DNA from: Nevskia ramosa DSM 11499 | GTDB taxonomy: Bacteria; Pseudomonadota; Gammaproteobacteria; Nevskiales; Nevskiaceae | DNA length: 64,000 nucleotides | NCBI RefSeq assembly: GCF_000420645.1 | Contig: NZ_ATVI01000013.1 | Span: 1-64,000, forward strand | Direction of reading: 5' to 3' | Part shown: piece after piece, positions 20,007 through 28,897 of the stretch | Position numbering within the stretch: position 1 is the first letter of the stretch | Layout of the letters: the number at the start of each line of letters is the position of its first letter | The notes under the pieces: generated by a model | The model's input: the letters and a program-made list of their open reading frames with translations, nothing else | Told to the model about the DNA's origin: nothing | Databases searched by the model: none | Made by a program: the position numbers and the translations under genes

Positions 20007-21602
20007 TTGACTCGGCGTTGTCTCGGGGCGGTGTTAGGTCTGGTACTCGCCAGCGGTCAAGCCGGAACAATAAGTACTCCGGCGACCACCACAGAGCCCG
20101 CGGCAGCAATCCGTATCGGCAACGGCCCCGAACCCGAATCGCTGGATCCTCAGAAAGCCACCAGCGTCAGCGCCGGCAATGTGCTGCGGGATCTGTATGA
20201 AGGCTTGACCGGCGTGTCGCCGAGCGGCGAGCTGATTCCTGCGGCGGCTGAATCCTGGACCTGGTCGGCCGATGGTCGCGAGCTGCGTCTCCAGTTGCGT
20301 GAAGGGCTGCGCTGGTCCAACGGCGATCCGCTGCTCGCCGAGCACTATGCGGCGGGGCTGCAGCATCTGCTCGATCCGGCGACCAATTCTGGCTATGCAA
20401 GCTTGTTTGCGGCAATCGAGCACGGCGCGGAGATCATCGCCGGACGTCGTCCCTCGGGCGATCTGGGCGTGATGGCTGATGACGCGCGCAGTCTGCGGAT
20501 CCGGCTCGATCGTCCGCTGGCCAGCCTGCCGGGCTTGCTCGCGCATCCAGCCGCATCGCCGCTGCATCCGGCCGATCGGCTTGCGAAGCCTGGTAAGGCA
20601 CGCATCGGCAATGGTGCTTATCGGCTCGTCGAATGGACGCCGCAGTCGCGCGTCGTGCTGGCGCGCAATCCGCTGTACTGGAACGCCGCTGCCACGACGA
20701 TCGAACGCGTGGAGTTCATTCCGACCGAGGACCTGAACTCGGAGCTGAAGCGCTATCGGGCGGGTGAGTTCGACATCACCTCGACCGTTCCTGCGGCACA
20801 GGCGAAATGGATACGCGAGCAGCTGGGCAGCGAACTGCATGTGGCGACCTATCTCGGCAGCTACTTCTACGGCTACAACCTGACGCAGCCGCCGTTCAAG
20901 GCTCAGCCCAAGCTGCGACTGGCTTTGTCGATGGCGGTGGATCGCGAACTCATTGTCGACAAGGTGCTGCATGGTTTGGCGACGCCGGCCTGGAGTCTGG
21001 TGCCGCCTGGCATCAGCCACTATTCCGTGCAATTGCCTGCCTGGGCCGCGTTGCCGCGCGTGCAGCAATTGGCTGAGGCAAGGCGCTTGTATGCGGAAGC
21101 CGGTTATTCGATGGAGCACCCGCTCGAGGTCGAGATTCGCTACAACACGTCCGACGACAACAAGCGCCTTGCCGTGGTGATCGCGGCGATGTGGAAGCAG
21201 ACACTGGGCGTGCGCGTGAAGCTGGTCAACGAGGAGTGGAAAGTGTTCCTGCAGCACCGCCGCAGCCGAGTCGTCACGCAAGCCTTCCGCAACACCTGGA
21301 TCGGTGATGTCGATGACGCGCTGGGCTTCGTCGAGCTGTTCGGCACTCGGCATCCACGCAATGATTCCGGTTATGCCGAGCCGGCTTACGATCAGTTGCT
21401 GAAAGCTGCGGCCGAGCAGGCCGATCCACAACGACGCCGCGCTGCGCTCGAAGCTGCCGAGCGACGCTTGCTGGAAGACGCGCCAATCCTTCCGATCTAC
21501 TTCTATGCTTCGAAGCACCTGGTCAAGCCGTACGTCGAGGGCTGGCAGGACAACCTGCTCGACTGGCATTACACGAAGGATCTGCGGCTACATGCGCACT
21601 GA
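20007..21602 (+). CDS. oppA: Oligopeptide-type ABC transporter substrate-binding protein
   Basis: 531 residues from a TTG start; the frame stays open upstream to a CTG at 19965, so the exact start is uncertain. Family-5 periplasmic binding protein: a signal peptide (LGAVLGLVLASGQAG), GNGPEPESLDPQKATSVSAG at the mature N-terminus, the ESWTWSADGRELRLQLREGL region and the late ALSMAVDRELIVDKVL segment are typical of OppA/MppA. It would capture oligopeptides in the periplasm and pass them to the permeases encoded next. The gene is followed after 9 bases by the first permease. Peptide specificity cannot be read from the sequence. Confidence 0.9.
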   Translation: MTRRCLGAVLGLVLASGQAGTISTPATTTEPAAAIRIGNGPEPESLDPQKATSVSAGNVLRDLYEGLTGVSPSGELIPAAAESWTWSADGRELRLQLREGLRWSNGDPLLAEHYAAGLQHLLDPATNSGYASLFAAIEHGAEIIAGRRPSGDLGVMADDARSLRIRLDRPLASLPGLLAHPAASPLHPADRLAKPGKARIGNGAYRLVEWTPQSRVVLARNPLYWNAAATTIERVEFIPTEDLNSELKRYRAGEFDITSTVPAAQAKWIREQLGSELHVATYLGSYFYGYNLTQPPFKAQPKLRLALSMAVDRELIVDKVLHGLATPAWSLVPPGISHYSVQLPAWAALPRVQQLAEARRLYAEAGYSMEHPLEVEIRYNTSDDNKRLAVVIAAMWKQTLGVRVKLVNEEWKVFLQHRRSRVVTQAFRNTWIGDVDDALGFVELFGTRHPRNDSGYAEPAYDQLLKAAAEQADPQRRRAALEAAERRLLEDAPILPIYFYASKHLVKPYVEGWQDNLLDWHYTKDLRLHAH

Positions 21603-21611
21603 GTTCGCTCG

Positions 21612-22532
21612 ATGCTGAGCTACGCCGGCCGCCGTCTGCTGACGGCGGTGCCGACCTTGTTCGTGCTCATCGCACTGAGCTTTTTCCTGATGCACGCCGC
21701 GCCCGGCGGGCCGTTCGACAGCGAGCGCAGCCTGCCACCGGAGATCGAAGCGCGGCTGGCGGCCGAGTTCCATCTCGATGAACCGCTGTGGCGTCAGTTC
21801 GGACGTTATCTCGGTGGCCTGCTGCACGGTGATCTAGGCCCCTCGTTCCAGTACGAAGGCCAGACCGTGAGCGGCTTGATCGCGAGCGGCGCGCCGGTAT
21901 CGGCGGCCATCGGTGCGGCCGCGATGCTGCTGGCCTTGAGCGGCGGCGTTGCCCTGGGAGCGATCGCCGCGATGCGGCCCGGCAGCCGAATTGATCGCGG
22001 CCTGATGCTGATCGCGCTGACCGGTTTGTCGGTGCCCTCTTATGTGGTCGCTCCGCTGCTGATCCTGATCTTTGCGCTGGGCCTGGCCTGGCTGCCAGCC
22101 GGTGGCTGGGACGGCAGCATCGCGGCCGCTGTGCTGCCGTCGATTGCACTGGCCTTGCCGCAACTGGCGGCGATCGCACGATTGACGCGCGGCGCGCTGG
22201 CCGAAGCGCTCGATGCGCCGTGGATCCGAACCGCGCGTGCGAAAGGCCTGCCCGAGCACCTGATCGTTCTGCGCCACGCGCTGAAGCCGGCGCTGCTGCC
22301 GGTGCTGTCCTATCTCGGTCCGGCAGCCGCCGGCTTGATGACTGGCTCGGTGGTGGTCGAGCAGGTATTCGGCATTCCCGGCATCGGCCGCTACTTCGTG
22401 CAGGGCGCCTTGAATCGCGATTACACGCTGGTGCTCGGCGTGGTGCTGCTCTACGGCGCGCTGGTGATCGCCTTCAACTTCATCGTCGATCTCGCTTACG
22501 GCGCGCTCGATCCGCGGGCGCGGCTCGCATGA
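21612..22532 (+). CDS. oppB: Oligopeptide ABC transporter permease (OppB type)
   Basis: 306 residues, six predicted membrane helices. The cytosolic EAA loop, with RTARAKGLPEHLIVLRHALK followed by PALLPVLSYLG, contacts the ATPase. N-terminal RRLLTAVPTLFVLIALSFFL is typical of OppB/DppB. The TGA stop overlaps the oppC ATG. Transports the substrate delivered by the preceding binding protein. Confidence 0.93.
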   Translation: MLSYAGRRLLTAVPTLFVLIALSFFLMHAAPGGPFDSERSLPPEIEARLAAEFHLDEPLWRQFGRYLGGLLHGDLGPSFQYEGQTVSGLIASGAPVSAAIGAAAMLLALSGGVALGAIAAMRPGSRIDRGLMLIALTGLSVPSYVVAPLLILIFALGLAWLPAGGWDGSIAAAVLPSIALALPQLAAIARLTRGALAEALDAPWIRTARAKGLPEHLIVLRHALKPALLPVLSYLGPAAAGLMTGSVVVEQVFGIPGIGRYFVQGALNRDYTLVLGVVLLYGALVIAFNFIVDLAYGALDPRARLA

Positions 22533-23368
22533 AGCTGCGCGAACTGCTGAAGCAACCCGGTGTGGCGATGCCGGCCTTGTTGCTGATGCTGATCCTGCTG
22601 CTGGCGATCATCGGACCGTGGTTCGCGCCGCAGCCCTTTGATGCGATCGACTTCGAAGCCGACTGGGGTCGTGGGCCGAGCCTGGCGCATCCGTTCGGTA
22701 CCGATGAGCTCGGCCGCGATCTGTTTGCGCGGGTCTGCGTCGGCGGTCGGCTGTCGCTGGCGGTCGGCCTCGTATCGACGCTCGTCGCGCTGTTGATCGG
22801 TATCGCCTGGGGCGCGGTGGCGGGTTATCTCGGCGGCCGGATCGATGCGTTGATGATGCGCATCGTCGACATCCTGTACGCGCTGCCATTCATGTTCTTC
22901 GTGATCCTGCTGATGGTGCTGTTCGGTCGCCACTGGCTGCTGATTTTCGTCGCGATCGGCGCGGTCAACTGGCTGGACATGGCGCGCATCGTTCGTGGCC
23001 AGACTCTGGCGCTGCGGCGGCGCGAGTTCATCGACGCCGCAGTGATTGCGGGACTGGGTCCGGCGGCGATCATTCGCCAGCACATCGTGCCGAACCTGAT
23101 CGGCGTGGTGATCGTCTGTGCGACCTTGTCGATCCCGCAGGCGATCCTGGTCGAATCGTTCCTCAGCTTTCTCGGCCTCGGCATCCAGGAGCCGGCGACC
23201 AGTTGGGGCGCCCTGGTCAACGACGGCGCGCGGGCGATGGAGGTCACCCCCTGGGGGCTGATCTTCCCGGCCGGCTTTCTGGGCTTGACCCTGCTGTGCT
23301 TCAACCAGCTCGGCGATGCCCTGCGTGAAGTCTTCGATGGCGGCGCGTTGCGCCGCACGCGAAGCTAG
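22529..23368 (+). CDS. oppC: Oligopeptide ABC transporter permease (OppC type)
   Basis: 279 residues; ATG 22529 overlaps the oppB stop by four bases. HPFGTDELGRDLFARVCVGG near residue 50 and the EAA loop (REFIDAAVIAGLGPAAIIRQ then HIVPNL) are OppC/DppC signatures. N-terminal and internal hydrophobic segments give about six helices. Heterodimer partner of oppB in the inner membrane. Confidence 0.93.
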   Translation: MKLRELLKQPGVAMPALLLMLILLLAIIGPWFAPQPFDAIDFEADWGRGPSLAHPFGTDELGRDLFARVCVGGRLSLAVGLVSTLVALLIGIAWGAVAGYLGGRIDALMMRIVDILYALPFMFFVILLMVLFGRHWLLIFVAIGAVNWLDMARIVRGQTLALRRREFIDAAVIAGLGPAAIIRQHIVPNLIGVVIVCATLSIPQAILVESFLSFLGLGIQEPATSWGALVNDGARAMEVTPWGLIFPAGFLGLTLLCFNQLGDALREVFDGGALRRTRS

Positions 23369-23370
23369 CG

Positions 23371-24336
23371 ATGTTCGAGATCAAGGACCTGCGGGTTCGC
23401 CATCCGGGACGGGGCAGGGCAGCCGTGCCGGTCACCGTGCTCGATGGTGTCAGCCTGTCGCTGGCTGCCGGCGAATCACTGGGATTGGTCGGCGAATCCG
23501 GCTCCGGCAAGAGTCAGACGGCGCTTGCCATTCTCGGCCTGCTTCCGGCGAGTGCAGCGGCCGAAGGCTCGATCCTTTTCGATGGCAATGAACTGCTCGG
23601 CGCGAGTCGCCAGCAGATGGATCGCCTGCGCGGCAGCCGGATCGCGATGATCTTCCAGGATCCGATGATCAGCCTGAATCCGAGCCTGAACATCGGGCTG
23701 CAGTTGGCCGAAGTGCTCGAAGTGCATCGCGGTGCCAGTCGCCGTGATGCGCTGCGCGGAGCCGCGCGCATGCTCGAGGCCGTGCGTATCCCGGATGCGA
23801 TGCGGCGGCTGCAGCAGTATCCGCATGAGCTGTCCGGCGGTCAGCGCCAGCGGGTGATGATCGCGATGGCGCTGCTCTGCAAGCCGCAGTTGCTGATCGC
23901 CGATGAGCCGACCACTGCGCTCGATGTCACCATCCAGGCGCAGATTCTCGATCTGCTCGATGAACTGCGCCGCGAGCTGAATCTGGCCCTGCTGCTGATC
24001 ACCCACGATCTCGGCGTCGTCGCTGGCCACTGCGATCGCGTGGCGGTGATGTATGCCGGCAGGATCGTCGAAGCGGGGCCATCGACGGCGGTGCTCGCGA
24101 GTCCCTCGCATCCGTACACGGCGGCCTTGTTGGCCTCACGGCCATCCTTGCTTGGGCCACGCCTGGAACGGCTGCCATCGATCGCGGGTCAGCCGCCCGA
24201 TCCGGCGCAGCGCCCGATTGCTTGCGCCTTTGCACCGCGTTGCACCCTAGTGTTGCCGGTGTGCCGCAAGCGTGTGCCGGTGCTGCAAGACCTGGCCGGC
24301 GAGCGCTCCGCAGCCTGCGAAAGACTGACTCTGTAA
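23371..24336 (+). CDS. oppD: Oligopeptide ABC transporter ATPase (OppD type)
   Basis: 321 residues. Walker A (GESGSGKSQ), Q-loop ([16 protein letters not shown]), signature ([15 protein letters not shown]), Walker B ([12 protein letters not shown]) and the switch His (ITHDLGVVA) are intact. The C-terminal oligopeptide-transporter extension, with four spaced Cys ([16 protein letters not shown], later CERL), is the OppD/DppD iron-sulfur-type region. No oppF partner follows; the next gene is petA, so the ATPase either homodimerises or borrows a partner encoded elsewhere. Confidence 0.93.
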   Translation: MFEIKDLRVRHPGRGRAAVPVTVLDGVSLSLAAGESLGLVGESGSGKSQTALAILGLLPASAAAEGSILFDGNELLGASRQQMDRLRGSRIAMIFQDPMISLNPSLNIGLQLAEVLEVHRGASRRDALRGAARMLEAVRIPDAMRRLQQYPHELSGGQRQRVMIAMALLCKPQLLIADEPTTALDVTIQAQILDLLDELRRELNLALLLITHDLGVVAGHCDRVAVMYAGRIVEAGPSTAVLASPSHPYTAALLASRPSLLGPRLERLPSIAGQPPDPAQRPIACAFAPRCTLVLPVCRKRVPVLQDLAGERSAACERLTL

Positions 24337-24445
24337 CCCTGATTCGAGTGTCATCTGCTGGGCCGGCCCGCGTCGGCAGAAACTTTCGACAGCAAGTTCG
24401 ACGAAGATGGCATCAGTCTTGATGACGATCCCGTTCGGCGGCCGG

Positions 24446-24451
24446 TATAAT
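24446..24451 (+). promoter_or_regulatory. -10 element of the petABC promoter
   Basis: A perfect TATAAT lies about 100 bases before petA. The best -35 at the right spacing (TGACGA, 24423-24428, 17 bases) is weak, so an activator may help. Confidence 0.5.
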
Positions 24452-24548
24452 GGCCGGGTTTTGCGGCCGTCCTCGGACAGCCTCAGAACATGCCCCCGAA
24501 TCTGCCCCGAATCCGCTTGCCTGCAAGCACTCAAAAGGTCGCATATAC

Positions 24549-25142
24549 ATGAGCAATGAAGGTGTCGACGGCAACCGTCGTCGCTTCCTCACCACAGCGA
24601 CTTCGGTAGTCGGCGCTGCTGGTGCCGCTGCCGTCGCCTGGCCGTTCCTCGCATCGCTGAAGCCCAGTGCCCGCGCCAAGGCGCTTGGTGCGCCGGTCAT
24701 CGCCGATCTCAGCACGCTCGAACCGGGCATGCGCGCAACCTATCTCTGGCGCGGTCAGCCGATCTGGGTCGTGCGTCGCACGCCGGAGATGCTGGCCGGT
24801 CTCGACAAGGTCACCGGCGATCTGGTCGATCCGGATTCCAAGGTCGCGCAGCAGCCGAAGTACATCACCGACAAGTCGCGCGCGCTGAAGCCGGAATACA
24901 TGGTCATGAAGGGCGTCTGCACGCACCTCGGCTGCTCGCCGATCCTGCGTACCGATCACCCGGCACCGGAGATCGCGGCGAACTGGCAGGGCGGTTTCTT
25001 CTGCCCCTGCCACGGCTCGAAGTTCGATCTCGCGGGACGTGTCTACAAGGGCGTGCCGGCACCGACCAACATCGTCGTGCCGCCGCACCGCTACGAGACC
25101 GATACCGTCGTCGTCATCGGCGAAGACCCGAAGACGGCCTGA
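24549..25142 (+). CDS. petA: Ubiquinol-cytochrome c reductase iron-sulfur (Rieske) subunit
   Basis: 197 residues. Twin-arginine signal-anchor (RRRFLTTATSVVGAAGAAAV) holds the C-terminal domain in the periplasm. The Rieske cluster ligands are CTHLGC and CPCHGS (about residues 127-132 and 151-156). An upstream GTG/ATG extension to 24450 would add 33 residues ahead of the signal and is rejected. Together with petB and petC it forms the bc1 complex, passing electrons from ubiquinol to cytochrome c. Confidence 0.96.
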   Translation: MSNEGVDGNRRRFLTTATSVVGAAGAAAVAWPFLASLKPSARAKALGAPVIADLSTLEPGMRATYLWRGQPIWVVRRTPEMLAGLDKVTGDLVDPDSKVAQQPKYITDKSRALKPEYMVMKGVCTHLGCSPILRTDHPAPEIAANWQGGFFCPCHGSKFDLAGRVYKGVPAPTNIVVPPHRYETDTVVVIGEDPKTA

Positions 25143-25180
25143 GTTCGACACCCGCTTCCCTTATCTACGGATAGTTCTCC

Positions 25181-26434
25181 ATGGCCATCACGCCAAACCC
25201 GTACAAGACAACCGGCGCGCTCGGTTGGATCGACGATCGCTTCCCGCTCACCAAGATGTGGAAGGAGCATCTGTCGGAGTATTACGCGCCGAAGAACTTC
25301 AACTTCTGGTACTTCTTCGGCTCGCTGGCACTGCTGGTGCTGGTCAACCAGCTGCTGACCGGCATCTTCCTGACCATGCATTACAAGCCGGGCGCCGAAA
25401 CGGCGTTCGACTCGGTCGAATACATCATGCGCGACGTGCCCTGGGGCAACGTCATCCGCTACATGCACTCGACCGGCGCCTCGGCGTTCTTCGTCGTCGT
25501 GTTCCTGCACATGTTCCGCGGCCTGATGTACGGCTCGTACCAGAAGCCTCGCGAACTGATCTGGGTGTTCGGCGCGCTGATCTTCCTGGTGCTGATGGCC
25601 GAAGCCTTCTGTGGTTACGTGCTGCCCTGGGGCAACATGAGCTACTGGGGCGCGGCGGTGATCATCAACCTGTTCGGCACCATTCCGTTCATCGGTCCGG
25701 ACCTGGTGACCTGGATCCAGGGCGATTTCGTGCCGTCGGATGCGACGCTGAACCGCCTGTTCTCGATCCACGTCATCGCGCTGCCGTTCGTGCTGGTCGG
25801 CCTCGTGGTCGCCCACATCCTGGCGCTGCATGAAGTCGGTTCGAACAACCCGGATGGCGTCGAGATCAAGAAGAAGAAGGATCCGGCGACCGGCATTCCG
25901 CTCGACGGCATTCCGTTCCACCCGTACTACACGGTCAAGGACATGGTCGGCGTTGCCGGCTTCCTGATCATCTTCTGCGCCGTGCTGTTCTTCATGCCGG
26001 ACGGTGGCGGCTACTTCCTGGAAGCGCCGAACTTCACGCCGGCCAGCCAGACCAACACGCCGGAACACATCACGCCAGCCTGGTACTTCGGTACCTACTA
26101 CGCGATGTTGCGCGCCACGCCGAGCTTCGCCGGCACCCAGATCTGGGGCGTGATCGTGATGGGCGCTGCAGTGGTGATCCTGTTCTTCGTGCCCTGGCTC
26201 GACAAGTCCAAGGTCAAGTCGATCCGCTACAAGGGTGCGCTGTCGAAGATTGCGCTGACCATCTTCGCGATCAACTTCGTGGTACTGAACTACTACGGCC
26301 TGCAGCCGCCGAGCGCCACCGTGCAGCTGATCTCGCAGATCGGCACGATCCTGTACTTCGCGTTCTTCCTGCTGATGCCGTGGTACTCGAAGATCGACAA
26401 GACCAAGCCCGTGCCAGAACGGGTGACCGAATGA
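25181..26434 (+). CDS. petB: Cytochrome b of the bc1 complex
   Basis: 417 residues, eight membrane helices. The two b-heme His pairs are visible: HSTGASAFFVVVFLHMF in helix B and HVIALPFVLVGLVVAHILAL in helix D. The Qo motif is PEHITPAWYFGTYYAML (PE[WH]-type: P-E-H). The TGA stop overlaps the petC ATG. Inner-membrane quinol-oxidising subunit. Confidence 0.97.
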   Translation: MAITPNPYKTTGALGWIDDRFPLTKMWKEHLSEYYAPKNFNFWYFFGSLALLVLVNQLLTGIFLTMHYKPGAETAFDSVEYIMRDVPWGNVIRYMHSTGASAFFVVVFLHMFRGLMYGSYQKPRELIWVFGALIFLVLMAEAFCGYVLPWGNMSYWGAAVIINLFGTIPFIGPDLVTWIQGDFVPSDATLNRLFSIHVIALPFVLVGLVVAHILALHEVGSNNPDGVEIKKKKDPATGIPLDGIPFHPYYTVKDMVGVAGFLIIFCAVLFFMPDGGGYFLEAPNFTPASQTNTPEHITPAWYFGTYYAMLRATPSFAGTQIWGVIVMGAAVVILFFVPWLDKSKVKSIRYKGALSKIALTIFAINFVVLNYYGLQPPSATVQLISQIGTILYFAFFLLMPWYSKIDKTKPVPERVTE

Positions 26435-27222
26435 CATCCCGCTCGAATCGCACCATGACTCGTCTCATCACTCGTCTGGCCCAGGTTTCAGCCCTGGCGG
26501 CCGTCGCACTGCTGCCGCAGGCCGTCAACGCCAACACCGGCGTGGCGCTGCAGCACTTCTCGGCGAACTCCGGCAACCTGCCATCGGCGCAGCGCGGCGC
26601 GCGCAACTTCATGGCCTATTGCTCGGGCTGCCATTCGTTGAAGTACCTGCGCTATGAGCGCATGGGCGCGGATCTGAAGATCCCGGCGGATGTGCTCAAG
26701 CAGAACCTGATGTTCACCAGCGACAAGCTCGGCGACCAGATCAAGATCGCGATGCCGGCAGCGTCAGGTGACTGGTTCGGCCGAGTGCCGCCGGACCTGT
26801 CGCTGGAAACCCGCGCTCGCGGTGCCGACTGGGTCTACACCTATCTGCTGAGCTTCTACCTCGACGATACCCGTCCGACCGGCGTCAACAATCCGGTGCT
26901 GCCGGGCGCTTCGATGCCGCACGTGCTCTGGGAACTTCAGGGCTGGCAGAAGAAGGCCGAGCATGCTGCTGAAGGTGCCAAGGAAGGTGAACACGGTGGC
27001 GGCCATCACGAAGGCAGTGGTTTCGAGCAAGTCACCAAGGGCAGCCTGACGCCGGCCGAATATCAGGCTTTCGTCGGTGATCTGGTCAACTTCCTGGATT
27101 ACGCTTCCGAGCCGGGCAAGCAGGCGCGCATCAGCACCGGTCTGAAAGTCATGCTGTACCTGTTCGTGCTGCTGGGTCTGACCTATCTGCTGAAGAAGGA
27201 ATTCTGGCGCGACATTCATTGA
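26431..27222 (+). CDS. petC: Cytochrome c1
   Basis: 263 residues; ATG 26431 overlaps the petB stop, and an internal ATG at 26455 is also possible. A signal peptide precedes the mature protein. Heme is bound at CSGCH (near residue 64) with the distal Met in the GASMPHVLWE-type region. A C-terminal helix (VMLYLFVLLGLTYLLKKEFW) anchors it. A His/Gly/Glu-rich insert (GEHGGGHHEGSG, near residue 186) precedes the anchor and is longer than I would expect. Donates electrons to soluble cytochromes c. Confidence 0.95.
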   Translation: MTSRSNRTMTRLITRLAQVSALAAVALLPQAVNANTGVALQHFSANSGNLPSAQRGARNFMAYCSGCHSLKYLRYERMGADLKIPADVLKQNLMFTSDKLGDQIKIAMPAASGDWFGRVPPDLSLETRARGADWVYTYLLSFYLDDTRPTGVNNPVLPGASMPHVLWELQGWQKKAEHAAEGAKEGEHGGGHHEGSGFEQVTKGSLTPAEYQAFVGDLVNFLDYASEPGKQARISTGLKVMLYLFVLLGLTYLLKKEFWRDIH

Positions 27223-27300
27223 TCACCTTGACGCACTGCCTTTCAGTTCACGCAGCACGCAGGGTCTGACATGGCCCTGCGTCTGCGAGCAAGAGTTCCG

Positions 27301-27945
27301 ATGCCCCCGATCAAGCCCGCCGCCAACGCGGGTTTGACCCTCTACGTAGGCCCTGACTCGCTGCATGGCGACTGGGCTCGTCTGGTCCTCGCCGAAAAGG
27401 ACGTCGACACTGCCGTTGTCAAGATCATCACGCCCGGCAAGGTCGATGAAGATTTTCTGGTGCTCAATCCGGCGCAGACCTTGCCGACGCTGGCGGATCG
27501 CGAAGGCGTGATCTCCAGCGCCCGGGTGATCGTCGAATATCTCGACGAACGCTACCCGCATCCACCGCTGATGCCGCAGGAACCTGCCGGCCGTGCGCGC
27601 GTCCGGATGAGCCTGCATCGCATCGAGCACGAATTGTTTCCGCTCGCCGTCGCGATGACCGGCACCGGCGCGGAAGCCAATGCGGCGCGCAAGCAGTTGA
27701 TCGAAGGCCTCAAGGCCGGAGCCCGTTTCTTCCCGGCGCGCGGTCATATCCTCGGCCCGGAATGCTCGCTCGCCGATACTGCCTGGGCGGTGCTGCTGCG
27801 CCGGGTGCAGATGGCCAAGCTGGCCTTGCCGCCCGAAGCGGCGAGCGTCGGTGCCTACGGTGCGCGGCTGTTCGCACGCCCGGGTTTCCAGCGCTGCTTC
27901 CATCCGTCGACGATCGCGCCGGCCACTGGCCGTCGTCGCAGCTGA
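27301..27945 (+). CDS. sspA: Stringent starvation protein A
   Basis: 214 residues from ATG 27301; an in-frame ATG at 27271 would add ten basic residues. Glutathione-transferase fold: the N-terminal thioredoxin-like part has LTLYVGPDSLHGDWARLVLA and NPAQTLPTLADREGVISSAR, then a helical C-terminal domain. In E. coli SspA binds RNA polymerase and has no GST activity. The petABC-sspA-sspB order is a familiar gammaproteobacterial arrangement. Confidence 0.92.
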   Translation: MPPIKPAANAGLTLYVGPDSLHGDWARLVLAEKDVDTAVVKIITPGKVDEDFLVLNPAQTLPTLADREGVISSARVIVEYLDERYPHPPLMPQEPAGRARVRMSLHRIEHELFPLAVAMTGTGAEANAARKQLIEGLKAGARFFPARGHILGPECSLADTAWAVLLRRVQMAKLALPPEAASVGAYGARLFARPGFQRCFHPSTIAPATGRRRS

Positions 27946-27957
27946 GTTCGCTGACCG

Positions 27958-28365
27958 ATGGCCAATCCGTCCAAATCGCGCCGCCCCTACCTGATCCGCG
28001 CGATTTATCAGTGGACCCTGGACAACGGCTTCACGCCGTATCTGCTGGTGGCGGCTGATCAGCCCGGCGTCACCGTGCCGCTGCCGTTCGTCAAGGACGG
28101 CCGCATCGCGCTGGATATCGGCGGCATGGCGGTGCGCGAACTGAACATCGAGAACGATCCGATCTTCTTCTCGGCGCGTTTCGGTGGTCGTCCCTATGAG
28201 ATCGTCGTGCCGAGCGGCGCGGTGCTGGCGATCTACGCGCGAGAGAACGGCGAAGGCATCGTCTTCGGCGAGCCTGAAACCGGCGAGCCAGCGACCGATG
28301 CGCCGGAATTGCCGCCCGAACCGCCGAAGCCGAGCGGCCGGCCGAAGCTACGAGTCATCAAATAA
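27958..28365 (+). CDS. sspB: ClpXP protease specificity-enhancing factor SspB
   Basis: 135 residues. SspB tethers ssrA-tagged proteins to ClpXP. The substrate-binding domain runs from RRPYLIRAIYQWTLDNGFTP to GEGIVFGEP. A flexible Pro/Glu-rich linker then leads to the C-terminal ClpX-binding tail GRPKLRVIK. Its 3' end overlaps that of the convergent MOSC gene by 18 bases. Confidence 0.96.
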   Translation: MANPSKSRRPYLIRAIYQWTLDNGFTPYLLVAADQPGVTVPLPFVKDGRIALDIGGMAVRELNIENDPIFFSARFGGRPYEIVVPSGAVLAIYARENGEGIVFGEPETGEPATDAPELPPEPPKPSGRPKLRVIK

Positions 28366-28884
28366 CGGCAGCGTCGCGCCGTTCGACAGGTGCTGACTGA
28401 CGTCAAGCACCACCACCGCATCACCCACCTTGATCGGCCCCGCACGCAGCACGCGGGTGATGATGCCGCCGTGGCCGCGCATCGCCTGAAAGCCGCCGGG
28501 TCCCAGGTTCTCATCCATCCGCGAGCAGGGTGCGCAAGGGCCGGTGAACTCGAACAGCGCGTCACCGATGGTGAACTGCCGGCCTTTCAAAGCCAGCAGA
28601 TTCAAGCCCGAGACGACGAGATTGCGCCGCGTCATCAACGGCGTGACCTGGCGCAGACCGAGGATGCCGGCGACCGCCGCCAGATGCTCGGCCTGGATCA
28701 TCGACACCATGCGCTTGCCATCGAGCGGCCCGGTGTAGTGATCACCGACCAGGCCGCCACCGATCTCGACACTGGCAGTCGACACGGATTGCAAGGTCTC
28801 GCGGCGTGCTGGTCTGAGGCCGATCCAGTCGAGGCGGCCGGCACGCATCGGTCCGTTCATCAAGTCTTTCAAGCTCGCAGCCAT
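28348..28884 (-). CDS. MOSC domain protein
   Basis: 178 residues. MOSC domains carry sulfur for molybdenum-cofactor chemistry or related transfers. The MOSC core is seen as GGGLVGDHYTGPLDGKRMV, TRRNLVVSGLNLLALKG and GPCAPCSRM, the last containing the conserved Cys, followed by RGHGGIITRV. No N-terminal MOSC-N domain, so a stand-alone YiiM-like type. The specific substrate cannot be told. Convergent with sspB; likely in one transcript with the oxidase upstream. Confidence 0.87.
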   Translation of the reverse strand: MAASLKDLMNGPMRAGRLDWIGLRPARRETLQSVSTASVEIGGGLVGDHYTGPLDGKRMVSMIQAEHLAAVAGILGLRQVTPLMTRRNLVVSGLNLLALKGRQFTIGDALFEFTGPCAPCSRMDENLGPGGFQAMRGHGGIITRVLRAGPIKVGDAVVVLDVSQHLSNGATLPLFDDS

Positions 28885-28897
28885 CTTTCTCGCTCGG

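Noticed and set aside
24450-24548. Upstream extension of the Rieske protein by 33 residues.
   Set aside because: The extra residues precede the twin-arginine signal, and the -10 element lies there.
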